Assembly: GCA_964434345.1 (NCBI GenBank)
Contig: CAYSUY010000087.1
Span: 1 to 16,542, forward strand
Source: CAIOSQ01 sp964434345
GTDB taxonomy: Bacteria > Pseudomonadota > Alphaproteobacteria > CACIAM-22H2
Direction of reading: 5' to 3'
DNA: 16,542 nucleotides
Positions within the stretch are counted from its first letter, which is position 1; each line of letters begins with the position of its first letter. Below the pieces are notes generated by a model. It worked only from the letters and a program-made list of their open reading frames with translations, ran no database searches and was not told where the DNA came from. This document shows positions 6,698 to 13,932 of the stretch, one piece after another. A program made the position numbers and the translations under genes.

Positions 6698-8893
6698 TCA
6701 GCCCGCTTCCGCCGGCTTCTGCTGCGCGCGGTCGAGCGCCTGGCGCGCGGCGGCGGCGGTCGCGGCATCGCCGGCGCCGTTGCCGCCGGCGACCTGGACC
6801 ACCGGGAACGCGAACCTGATGCCGTGCGCGTCGAAGCTCTTCTTGATGAGGGCCAGTGCGCGACGGCGGATGGTGAACTGCTCGCCCGGCTTGGTCTTCA
6901 TCTTGAGACGCAGCTCGATCGCGTAGTCGCCGAGCGTCTCGACGCCCTGCATCTTCAGGGTCTCGATGATGTTCGGACGGAACTCGGCGTCCTCGAGCAA
7001 TTCGCGGCCGACCTGCTTGACCAGCTTCTTGGCGAGGTCGATGTCGGAATCGTAGGTGACGCCGATCTTCACCTTGTCGATCACCCAGTCGCGACTCATG
7101 TTCTGGATCGCGCCGAGCGAGCCGAACGGCACCGTGTAGAGGGGGCCGCGATGATGGCGCAGCTTGACGGAGCGCAGGCTGAAGCTCTCCACCGTGCCCT
7201 TGTAGTTGCTGCTCTGGATGTACTCGCCGACCCGGAAGGCGTCGTCGAGCAGATAGAAGATGCCGCTGATCACGTCGCGCACCAGCGTCTGGGCGCCGAA
7301 GCCGATGGCGACGCCCATGACGCCGGCGCCGGCGATGAGGGGGCCGATCTCCACGCCCAGCTGCGACAGCGCCATCAGCGCGGTCATCGTTCCCAGGAAC
7401 ACGAACAGGATATTGCGCAGGATCGGCATCAGGGTCCGGATCCTGGCGCGGCGCCGCAACTCGTCCTCGTCGAGATCGGCGCTGGCCGCCGCCGCTGCCA
7501 CGCGCTTTTCGATGGCGACCTTCGCCGCGTGCCAGAGGAAATCCGCAAGCAGGACGATGATGAAGGCGTTCAGCGCCCCGGCCATCATGCGTTGCGCGGC
7601 GGTCTCGCGCGCGGCGAGCGAGGCGAGGTCGATGTCGAAGAGCCGGGCCACGAACATGATCGCGCCGATCAGCACGACGGCGCGGAGCCCGCGTTCGAGG
7701 CACAGCTCCAGCATGCTGCCGGGCGCCTCGGTGCGGCCGGACCCGCTGGTGTCGCGCAGCAGCGCTGCGACGCTCTGCCGGACCAGGGTCAGGACCGCCG
7801 GCGTTCCGGCTGCGACGGCGCCGAGCCAGAACAGCCGCGGCGCGCCTCCCAGAAGGCTCAGCCAGAGCAGCACAAGATAGGCGCTCACCCCCCAGGACAC
7901 CGCGCGCGAGGCGGCGGTTCCCGTCTCGTGGCGCGGCGGGCGGTTCCAGATGGCGACAAGGGCAAGCGCGAGCCAGACCAGGGCCGCGACCGCGACGAAC
8001 AGGCCGATGACCGGGCCGGGGCTGCCGAGGCCGAAAAGCAATTCGATCGTCAGCCGTCCGAAGGCGAACCAGCCGACCAGCGCGGCGCTCCACCCGTGCC
8101 AGTAATGCGCCGCCGTGTCGCTCATCGGGATCAGGCGGAACCGGGCCGCGCCGGGCGCGAACAGGAAACGGCCGAGAACCCGCGTCAGGCGCACGATCAG
8201 CAGGACCTGCAGATAGGTGAGCGCGATCGTGCGCAGCAGGGGCGGCCAGGGCAGGACGAGGAACGCGCCGATGCTGCCGGTGGCGAAGGTCGCCACCCAG
8301 CCGAGCCCGAAGGCGAAGCGCATCGCGACCGCCTGCACACGATCGGCGGTCGTGTCGAGTTGCCGGGCGATGATGCGCTTGCGAAAGCCCCCGCTGAGCC
8401 GCCAGAACACCCATTCGGCGGCCATGCCCGCGCCGATCGACACCAGGAACAGGGCGAGGATCGCGACGACGCCGCGCGTGGCCCGCTCCGGCGCCAGCAG
8501 GGTGCCGAGCCGCGCGACCTCGTCGCCGAGTTCCGCCGTCGCGCGAGCAAGGCCCGCGACGTGTCGGCGGATTTCCGCGATCCGCTCGGCGATCAGCCCC
8601 GCGCCCTGGGCGACCTCGTGCTCCAGCGTCGTGGCGGGGGGCTGCGCACGCGCCGGCGCGGACGCCGTGCCGTCGCGCTGGCTGCGCAGCCAGGACTGCA
8701 CCGCCGGATCCTCCAGCAGCCGCAGGAAATCCTGGACGGCGGCGGGCTGGGCCGGGGCGGGCGGCTGCGGCTGCGCATGGCCGGGGAGGGCCCAGCCGCC
8801 GACGATCAGGAGGAATGCCAGCAGCGCCGCACGGAACCGTGCGCACGCATGGGGGACGAGGACGGTGCGCATCGCGTGGAGGTCTTCATCCAT
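6698..8893 (-). CDS. Large MscS-family mechanosensitive ion channel with exported N-terminal region
   Basis: This inner-membrane channel is expected to release small solutes when membrane tension rises during osmotic downshock. The 731-residue protein is much larger than classical MscS. A signal-peptide-like segment is seen at about 8-40 (ending near LPGHA), then a periplasmic region to about 135, then about nine or ten hydrophobic helices. The MscS pore helix and beta domain follow. The pore signature IAGAGVMGVAIGFGAQ is at about 520-535, with the beta-domain DDAFRVGEYI, TVPFGSLGAIQNMSRDW and the C-terminal ferredoxin-like region ending in GIRFAFPVV. A low-complexity alanine-rich tail closes the protein. 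The first ATG (8893) overlaps the aldehyde dehydrogenase stop by 8 bases. The ATG at 8872, just before the signal peptide, is an equally possible start, and neither has a good Shine-Dalgarno sequence. The racemase gene follows after 5 bases. Confidence 0.93.
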   Translation of the reverse strand: MDEDLHAMRTVLVPHACARFRAALLAFLLIVGGWALPGHAQPQPPAPAQPAAVQDFLRLLEDPAVQSWLRSQRDGTASAPARAQPPATTLEHEVAQGAGLIAERIAEIRRHVAGLARATAELGDEVARLGTLLAPERATRGVVAILALFLVSIGAGMAAEWVFWRLSGGFRKRIIARQLDTTADRVQAVAMRFAFGLGWVATFATGSIGAFLVLPWPPLLRTIALTYLQVLLIVRLTRVLGRFLFAPGAARFRLIPMSDTAAHYWHGWSAALVGWFAFGRLTIELLFGLGSPGPVIGLFVAVAALVWLALALVAIWNRPPRHETGTAASRAVSWGVSAYLVLLWLSLLGGAPRLFWLGAVAAGTPAVLTLVRQSVAALLRDTSGSGRTEAPGSMLELCLERGLRAVVLIGAIMFVARLFDIDLASLAARETAAQRMMAGALNAFIIVLLADFLWHAAKVAIEKRVAAAAASADLDEDELRRRARIRTLMPILRNILFVFLGTMTALMALSQLGVEIGPLIAGAGVMGVAIGFGAQTLVRDVISGIFYLLDDAFRVGEYIQSSNYKGTVESFSLRSVKLRHHRGPLYTVPFGSLGAIQNMSRDWVIDKVKIGVTYDSDIDLAKKLVKQVGRELLEDAEFRPNIIETLKMQGVETLGDYAIELRLKMKTKPGEQFTIRRRALALIKKSFDAHGIRFAFPVVQVAGGNGAGDAATAAAARQALDRAQQKPAEAG

Positions 8894-10337
8894 GACGGAT
8901 CGCGACGGTCTTGAGAGAGGCGAAGCCGTAAAGTCCCTCGAAGCCTTTCTCGCGCCCGAAGCCCGAGCGCTTCACGCCGCCGAAGGGCAATTCGATGCCA
9001 CCGGCCGCGCCGTAGTTGTTGACGAAGACCTGCCCGGCCTGCAGCCCGCGCGCGAGGCGCATCTGTCGCCCGCCATCGCGCGTCCAGACGCTCGCGACGA
9101 GGCCGTAGGGCGTGCCGTTGGCGATCGTGAGCGCTTCCTCTTCCGAGCCGAACATGGTGGCGGCGAGGACGGGCCCGAAGACTTCTTCCTGGGCGAGTTC
9201 ATGCGCGGGTGGCACGCCGGCGACCAGCGTCGGCAGGACGTAGTAGCCGCCGGGCGGGACGTTGGGGGCCATCGCCCCTTGCGCCGCGGGCTTCAGACCG
9301 TCGGCCGCGGCGCGGTCGAGATAGCCCTGCACGCGCGCCTGCTGACGCTGGTTGATCACCGGGCCGACATCGAGATCCATGTCCGAGGCGCCGACGCGCA
9401 GGGTCCCGAAACGCTGGCCGACGGCATCGAGCACGCGCTCGTAGACCGGCTTCTCGATCAGCAGACGCGATCCCGCCGAACAGGTCTGGCCGGCATTCTG
9501 GATCACGGCGTTGACCAGGAAGGGCAACGCCGCGTCGAGATCGGCGTCGGCGAAGACCAGCTGGGGCGATTTCCCGCCCAGTTCCATGGTCACTGGCTTG
9601 TTGTTGCGCGCCGCCGCCGCCTGCACCGCGGCGCCGGTCTGCGGGCTGCCGGTGAAGGAGATGTGGTCGATGCCGGGATGCGCGGCGAGCGCGGCACCCG
9701 CCTCGGCGCCATAGCCGGTGACGATGTTGAGCGCGCCGGGCGGCAGGCCCGCCGCCTGGGCCAGCTCCGCGATGCGCAGGATCGCGAGGCAGGCATCCTC
9801 GGCGGGTTTGACCACGCAGGCATTGCCGACGGCGAGCGAGGCGCCGACCGAGCGCCCGAAGATCTGCGACGGGTAGTTCCAGGGGATGATGTGGCCGGTG
9901 ACGCCGTGCGGCTCCCAGAAGGTCATGACGGTGTAGCCGTCCATGAACGGGATCGTCTCGCCGTGCAGCTTGTCGGCGGCGGCGCCGTAATACTCGAAAT
10001 ACCGTGCCAGGGCGGTCGCGTCGGCACGGCCCTGGCGCAGCGGCTTGCCGGTGTCGACCGATTCGAGCCGCGCGATCGTCTCATGGTCGTCCTGCACCGC
10101 GCGCGCGAGGCGCAGCAGCAGGCGTCCGCGCTCGACCGCCGGCATCCGTCCCCAGGGGCCCTCGGCCGCGGCGCGCGCGGCGCGGACGGCCGCGTCGATG
10201 TCCGCGGCGCCGCCGCGCGCGATCGCCGCGAAGGGCGCGCCGTCCGACGGATTGATCACGTCGATGCGGCGGCCGTCCTGGGCGTCGCGCCAGGCGCCGG
10301 CGACGAGGATCTGCGACGGGGGCAGGACGAGGCTCAT
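8886..10337 (-). CDS. NAD(P)-dependent aldehyde dehydrogenase (betaine-aldehyde dehydrogenase-like superfamily member)
   Basis: The enzyme oxidises an aldehyde to a carboxylic acid with NAD(P) in the cytoplasm. The 483-residue product has the family's normal length. Key features are PWNYPS (Asn154, oxyanion hole), VVKPAE (Lys177, coenzyme), FTGSPQTG, the general base Glu252 in MELGGKSP, the catalytic Cys286 in NAGQTCSAGSRLL, and EEVFGPVLA near the C-terminus. All catalytic residues are intact. The exact substrate cannot be read from sequence; betaine aldehyde, gamma-aminobutyraldehyde-type and other amino or hydroxy aldehydes are candidates. The ATG at 10337 has GGGAG about 8 bases upstream. 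A reading extended to 10781 crosses the opposite-strand glycosyltransferase and is rejected. It is the first gene of the minus-strand run, and its stop overlaps the channel gene's first ATG. It is divergent from the glycosyltransferase across 114 bases that show no convincing promoter. Confidence 0.95.
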   Translation of the reverse strand: MSLVLPPSQILVAGAWRDAQDGRRIDVINPSDGAPFAAIARGGAADIDAAVRAARAAAEGPWGRMPAVERGRLLLRLARAVQDDHETIARLESVDTGKPLRQGRADATALARYFEYYGAAADKLHGETIPFMDGYTVMTFWEPHGVTGHIIPWNYPSQIFGRSVGASLAVGNACVVKPAEDACLAILRIAELAQAAGLPPGALNIVTGYGAEAGAALAAHPGIDHISFTGSPQTGAAVQAAAARNNKPVTMELGGKSPQLVFADADLDAALPFLVNAVIQNAGQTCSAGSRLLIEKPVYERVLDAVGQRFGTLRVGASDMDLDVGPVINQRQQARVQGYLDRAAADGLKPAAQGAMAPNVPPGGYYVLPTLVAGVPPAHELAQEEVFGPVLAATMFGSEEEALTIANGTPYGLVASVWTRDGGRQMRLARGLQAGQVFVNNYGAAGGIELPFGGVKRSGFGREKGFEGLYGFASLKTVAIRHG

Positions 10338-10451
10338 GCGGGGGCTCCCGGGTTGCGTCTGGCGGTCATGCGTCCGGCGCAGTCTAGCCCAAGCCGCGCT
10401 GCGGAGTAGTCCCGGCGGCGCGCCCGTGCTAGATGCGGCCTTGTCCAAGCC

Positions 10452-11180
10452 ATGACTCAGACGCCTTCCCTGGAGATCTCGGTCGTCGTGCCGGTGCGCG
10501 ACGAGGCCGAGAACATCGACACGCTGCTCGCCGAGATCGTCGCGGCGCTTGCCGGCCGTGCCTTCGAAATCGTCTATGTCGACGATGGCAGCGGCGATGC
10601 GACGCCGGCGAAACTCGCCGCCGCGCGCGCGCGTCTGCCGATGCTGCGCGTCGTCCGCCATCGCCGCAGCGCCGGCCAGTCGGCGGCGCTCGCGACCGGC
10701 ATCCGCGCGGCGCGCGGCGTCTGGATCGCGACCCTCGACGGCGATGGCCAGAACGACCCCGCCGACATTCCCGCGCTCCACGCCCGCGCCCAGGCGCCTG
10801 ACGCCCCGGCGCTCGTCGCGGGGTGGCGCGCACGGCGGCGCGACACCGCGCTCAAGCGGTTTTCCTCGCGCCTCGCCAACGGCGTGCGCGCGGCCCTGCT
10901 CGGCGACAGCACCCCTGATACCGGCTGCGGGCTAAAGGTCTTCCGCCGCGAGACCTTCCTGCGTCTGCCGGCCTTCAACCACATGCACCGGTTCCTGCCC
11001 GCGCTGGTGCAGCGCGACGGCGGTCTGGTCGTCAACCAGCGGGTCAATCATCGGCCGCGCGCGGCGGGGCGCTCCAAATACGGCGTCATGAACCGGCTCT
11101 TCGTGGGCATCGTCGATCTGCTCGGCGTGATGTGGCTGCAGCGCCGCCCGGTCCGTCCGGAGATCGAGGACGCGTCCTGA
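10452..11180 (+). CDS. Family 2 glycosyltransferase (dolichyl-phosphate mannosyltransferase-like)
   Basis: This is a GT-A-fold glycosyltransferase of 242 residues. It probably transfers a sugar from a nucleotide donor to a lipid-phosphate or envelope acceptor at the inner face of the membrane. Visible motifs are VVVPVRDEAENI (11-22), the nucleotide-binding YVDDGSGDATP (42-52), the metal-binding LDGDGQNDP (Asp96, Asp98), then TGCGLKVFRRE and the C-terminal HRPRAAGRSKYG. These resemble the DPM1/GtrB/ArnC group. It ends soon after one mildly hydrophobic segment (NRLFVGIVDLLGVMWL) and lacks the two or more membrane helices of GtrB-type enzymes, so membrane attachment would be peripheral. The ATG at 10452 has no evident Shine-Dalgarno sequence. 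It has no glycan-gene neighbour in the window. It ends 13 bases from the convergent acyl-CoA ligase stop. Donor and acceptor are unknown. Confidence 0.9.
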   Translation: MTQTPSLEISVVVPVRDEAENIDTLLAEIVAALAGRAFEIVYVDDGSGDATPAKLAAARARLPMLRVVRHRRSAGQSAALATGIRAARGVWIATLDGDGQNDPADIPALHARAQAPDAPALVAGWRARRRDTALKRFSSRLANGVRAALLGDSTPDTGCGLKVFRRETFLRLPAFNHMHRFLPALVQRDGGLVVNQRVNHRPRAAGRSKYGVMNRLFVGIVDLLGVMWLQRRPVRPEIEDAS

Positions 11181-11192
11181 GCGCCGCGGCGC
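11181..11192. repeat. Perfect 12-base palindrome between two convergent stop codons
   Basis: GCGCCGCGGCGC reads the same on both strands and fills almost the whole gap between the glycosyltransferase TGA (11178-11180) and the ligase TGA (11196-11194). It could form a short GC hairpin on either transcript and act as a bidirectional stop. There is no T-run, and short GC palindromes are frequent by chance in such DNA, so a terminator call is not justified. Confidence 0.35.
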
Positions 11193-11193
11193 G

Positions 11194-12726
11194 TCAGATT
11201 CGCCGCGTCCGATGGGCCCAATAGGGCTCGCGCAGAAGGTTCTTCTGGATCTTTCCCACCGCGGTGCGCGGCAGCGCGTCGACGAACTCGACGACGCGCG
11301 GCCGTTTCCACCGCGCCGTCTCACGCTCCGCCAGCGCGATCAGGTCCTGCGCCGAAACGGCCACGCCGGCTCGGCGCACGACATGCGCGACGGGCACTTC
11401 GCCCCAATGATCGTCGGGGATCCCGAACACGGCGCATTCGACGACCGCCGGGTGGCGGAGCAGGGCGTTTTCGATCTCGACGGGATAGAGGTTCTCGCCG
11501 CCTGACACGATCATGTCCTTGGCGCGGTCGACGAGGGTCAGGAACCCGTCCGTATCGAGGCTGCCGAGATCGCCGGTCGCGAGCCAGCCGTCGCCGAAGC
11601 GGAAGGCGGAGCGTGTCTGGTCGGGGTCGTCCCAGTAGCCGCTCAGCAGGTTCGGGCCGCGTGTGAGCACCTCGCCGATCGCGCCCGTCGGCAGGTCGCG
11701 TCCCAGCGCGTCCACGATCCGGATCTCCACCCCGGCGACGGCCTGGCCGACGGAGCCGCGCTTGGTGGCGTTGAACGCGGGCGGGCGAAGGGTGATCGGC
11801 CCGGTCTCCGACTGGCCGTAATGTTCGACCGGGGTCGCCCAGGGCAGTTCCTCGTCGAGCCGGTCGAGCAGGGGACCATGCATCGGCGCGCCTGCGAAAT
11901 GGAGTTTGCGCAGCGATCGGAGCCGCTCGGGCAGGAAGCCCGGGGCGCGGAGAAGGTCGCTCAGTTGCGTCGGAACGAAGAGGCTGGCGGTGGCGCCGTG
12001 GCGTTCGGCGAGCCGCATGAAGCGCTCGGCGTCCCAGCCGCCGAGCGTCACGGCGCAGGCGCCGGCGCCGATCGCGGTGCCGAACCACACATGCAGGCCC
12101 ACCGTGTGGAACATGGGCGTCGCGATGATGGCGATGTCGTCCGGTTCGACCCCGAACAGGGTCCGACCGGCCTCGATGCTGGCGACCCGGGCGCGATGGG
12201 TGACCGTGACGGCCTTGGGCAGACCGGTCGTGCCGCCGGTGAAATTGAGCGAGAGGAGATCGTCGGGAACGATCTCCGGCAGCTTCGTGGCGCTGTCGGC
12301 GCGCGCGGCGAGCGCCGCGAGGTCACCGCCATCGGGTCCGCCCACCGCGATCGCGCGCGGTGGGGTGGCGCCGGCGCCGCGCGCCTCGTCCAGCCGCGGC
12401 AAAAGGTCGTGATGGATCGCCAGGGCGCGGATCCCGGTCTTGGCGATCATGTAGCCGAGTTCGCGTCCCGTACTGCGCGTGGAGATGTTGGCGAGAACCA
12501 GTCCGGCGCGCGCCGCCGCGAAGAACAGCACGCCGTAATCGAGGCTGTTGGGCATCATCGCGCCGATGCGGTCGCCCTTGGCGAAGCCTTCCGAGACCAG
12601 CGCCCGCGCGAGGCGATCGCAGGCGGCGTCGAAGGCGGCATAGGACAGGCGCCTGTCGCCGTCGATGATCGCCATGGCGTCCGGCGTGCGCAGCGCGCTG
12701 CGGGCGAGAATGTCGCCGATCAGCAT
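11194..12726 (-). CDS. AMP-binding acyl-CoA ligase (fatty-acid / aromatic-acid CoA ligase type)
   Basis: This adenylate-forming enzyme of 510 residues activates a carboxylic acid with ATP and joins it to coenzyme A. It carries the core motifs: the P-loop NFTGGTTGLPKA (161-172), with Gly-Gly-Thr-Thr in place of the commoner Ser-Gly-Thr-Thr; HYGQSETGP (adenylate contact); the hinge region LATGDLGSLDTDGFL and DRAKDMIVSGGENLYPVEIE; and the C-terminal catalytic lysine in RTAVGKIQKNLL (Lys492). Both domains are complete. The substrate could be a medium- or long-chain fatty acid or an aromatic acid; motifs alone do not decide. The ATG at 12726 has only a weak AGGG element upstream. The gene is divergent from the flavoprotein reductase across 161 bases that contain a perfect inverted repeat. 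It converges on the glycosyltransferase with 13 bases between the stops. Confidence 0.93.
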   Translation of the reverse strand: MLIGDILARSALRTPDAMAIIDGDRRLSYAAFDAACDRLARALVSEGFAKGDRIGAMMPNSLDYGVLFFAAARAGLVLANISTRSTGRELGYMIAKTGIRALAIHHDLLPRLDEARGAGATPPRAIAVGGPDGGDLAALAARADSATKLPEIVPDDLLSLNFTGGTTGLPKAVTVTHRARVASIEAGRTLFGVEPDDIAIIATPMFHTVGLHVWFGTAIGAGACAVTLGGWDAERFMRLAERHGATASLFVPTQLSDLLRAPGFLPERLRSLRKLHFAGAPMHGPLLDRLDEELPWATPVEHYGQSETGPITLRPPAFNATKRGSVGQAVAGVEIRIVDALGRDLPTGAIGEVLTRGPNLLSGYWDDPDQTRSAFRFGDGWLATGDLGSLDTDGFLTLVDRAKDMIVSGGENLYPVEIENALLRHPAVVECAVFGIPDDHWGEVPVAHVVRRAGVAVSAQDLIALAERETARWKRPRVVEFVDALPRTAVGKIQKNLLREPYWAHRTRRI

Positions 12727-12785
12727 GCCCTGGCCCGCCGCGGCCGACGGTTCCGGCGCTCTCGTTTCGGCTCCATACCCACGTG

Positions 12786-12807
12786 CCGCCCATGTATCGA
12801 TGGGCGG
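12786..12807. repeat. Perfect 8-base inverted repeat with 6-base spacer in a divergent promoter region
   Basis: CCGCCCAT (12786-12793) and ATGGGCGG (12800-12807) flank GTATCG. The site is 60 bases upstream of the ligase start and 80 bases upstream of the reductase start. It could be a dimeric repressor or activator operator serving both genes, or a hairpin in a leader transcript. No regulator gene for it is visible in the window, and neither flank shows a convincing -35/-10 pair. The repeat itself is certain; its role is inference. Confidence 0.55.
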
Positions 12808-12887
12808 AGACTAGCGCAAAGCGCCGCGGTCTTGCATATCGTCGGACGCGGCCGCAGACAGGGCCGGGCACAAGCGAGGCAATCGAG

Positions 12888-13922
12888 ATGAGCCATACGG
12901 TCATACTCCGCGGAATGGACGCGGAGATCGCGGTCGAGGCGGGCGAGACGATCCTGGACGCGGCGCTGCGCAACGGCCTGCCATTCCCCTTCGGCTGCCA
13001 GTCGGGCAATTGCGGGGCGTGCAAATGCGCGCTGGTCGCCGGCGGCGTCGAACTGGCGCCCTATTCGGAGTTCGCGCTCGAAGAGGGCGAGCGGCTCCAG
13101 GGCATGATCCTGGGCTGCCGCGCCATCCCGCTCGCCGATTGCACCGTGGCGCTGCTCGAGACCGAGGAACTCGAGGTCCATCCGGCCCGCGAGCTCGATT
13201 GTCGCGTCGTCGCGATCGACGACATGACCCATGACATCCGGCGTCTGCGTCTCGAGATCCTCTCTGGCGGGTCTTTCGCCTTCTCGGCCGGGCAATTCGC
13301 CAGCCTGCGTTTTCCCGGGTTGCCGGCGCGCGACTATTCGATGGCCAACCGGCCCGACGAGGCGCTGCTCGAATTCCACATCCGCCTCGTCGCCGGCGGC
13401 GCGGTCACGACGCATCTGCGCGAGCGGCTCAAGGTCGGCGATACGCTGCGGGTCAGCGGTCCCATGGGAACCTCGTCCTGGCGGCGGCGCCATACGGGAC
13501 CGATCCTCGCCGTAGCCGGCGGGTCGGGGCTGGCGCCGATCAAGTCGATCGTCGAGACGGCGCTTGCCTCCGGCGCGCGCCAGCCGATCCGGCTCTATGT
13601 CGGCGGGCGCGCAGAGCGCGATCTCTATCTGCTCGACCATTTCGCCGCCCTCGCGGCCCGGCATCCCAACCTGTCCGTGACGCCTGTCCTGTCGCAGGCC
13701 GACGGTCCGACCGCGCGGCGCACCGGCTTCCTCGCCGATGCGCTGAGCGCCGATCTCGCGGATCTCGACGGCTGGAAGGCCTATCTCGCCGGGCCACCGG
13801 CGATGGTGGAGAGCTGCGTCGATGCGCTCGCGATGCGCGGCATGGCGCGCGGCGATTGTCACGCCGACGCCTTCTACACCGAGGCCGACAAGCAGGCGCT
13901 GATGCGCGCGATGGGGCGCTGA
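12888..13922 (+). CDS. 2Fe-2S ferredoxin / FAD / NAD(P)H oxidoreductase (oxygenase-reductase type)
   Basis: This 344-residue electron-transfer flavoprotein has three parts in order. A plant-type [2Fe-2S] domain (1-90) has ligands Cys37, Cys42 and Cys45 in GCQSGNCGAC and Cys77 in GCRA. An FAD domain (about 100-200) has RDYSMAN (Arg148-x-Tyr150-Ser151). An NAD(P)H domain has AVAGGSGLAPIKSI (208-221) and the C-terminal YLAGPPAMVESC. Proteins of this layout pass electrons from NAD(P)H to an oxygenase, such as phenol, toluene or benzoate type, or to a sugar dehydratase such as the hexulose-3-dehydrase. No such partner is in the window. The ATG at 12888, with GAGG 8 bases upstream, is preferred. 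An in-frame ATG at 12783 would add 35 arginine-rich residues and cross the inverted repeat. The gene is divergent from the acyl-CoA ligase, and 10 bases separate its stop from the convergent SDR gene. Confidence 0.93.
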   Translation: MSHTVILRGMDAEIAVEAGETILDAALRNGLPFPFGCQSGNCGACKCALVAGGVELAPYSEFALEEGERLQGMILGCRAIPLADCTVALLETEELEVHPARELDCRVVAIDDMTHDIRRLRLEILSGGSFAFSAGQFASLRFPGLPARDYSMANRPDEALLEFHIRLVAGGAVTTHLRERLKVGDTLRVSGPMGTSSWRRRHTGPILAVAGGSGLAPIKSIVETALASGARQPIRLYVGGRAERDLYLLDHFAALAARHPNLSVTPVLSQADGPTARRTGFLADALSADLADLDGWKAYLAGPPAMVESCVDALAMRGMARGDCHADAFYTEADKQALMRAMGR

Positions 13923-13932
13923 GCCGCCCCGC

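Noticed and set aside
4891..6768. Extended N-terminus of proline iminopeptidase
   Set aside because: The extension lies antisense or out of frame with the racemase gene and has no family similarity. The ATG at 5865 has a ribosome binding site and gives the normal length.
5913..8846. A 977-residue frame that would fuse the racemase to an upstream region
   Set aside because: The upstream part is out of frame with the recognisable MscS channel and has low-complexity arginine-rich composition. The racemase has its own ATG 5 bases after the channel stop.
6824..8914. 696-residue plus-strand frame opposite the channel gene
   Set aside because: It has a Gln/Asp/Arg/His-rich composition typical of a shadow of an Ala/Leu/Val-rich membrane protein, and no domain is recognisable.
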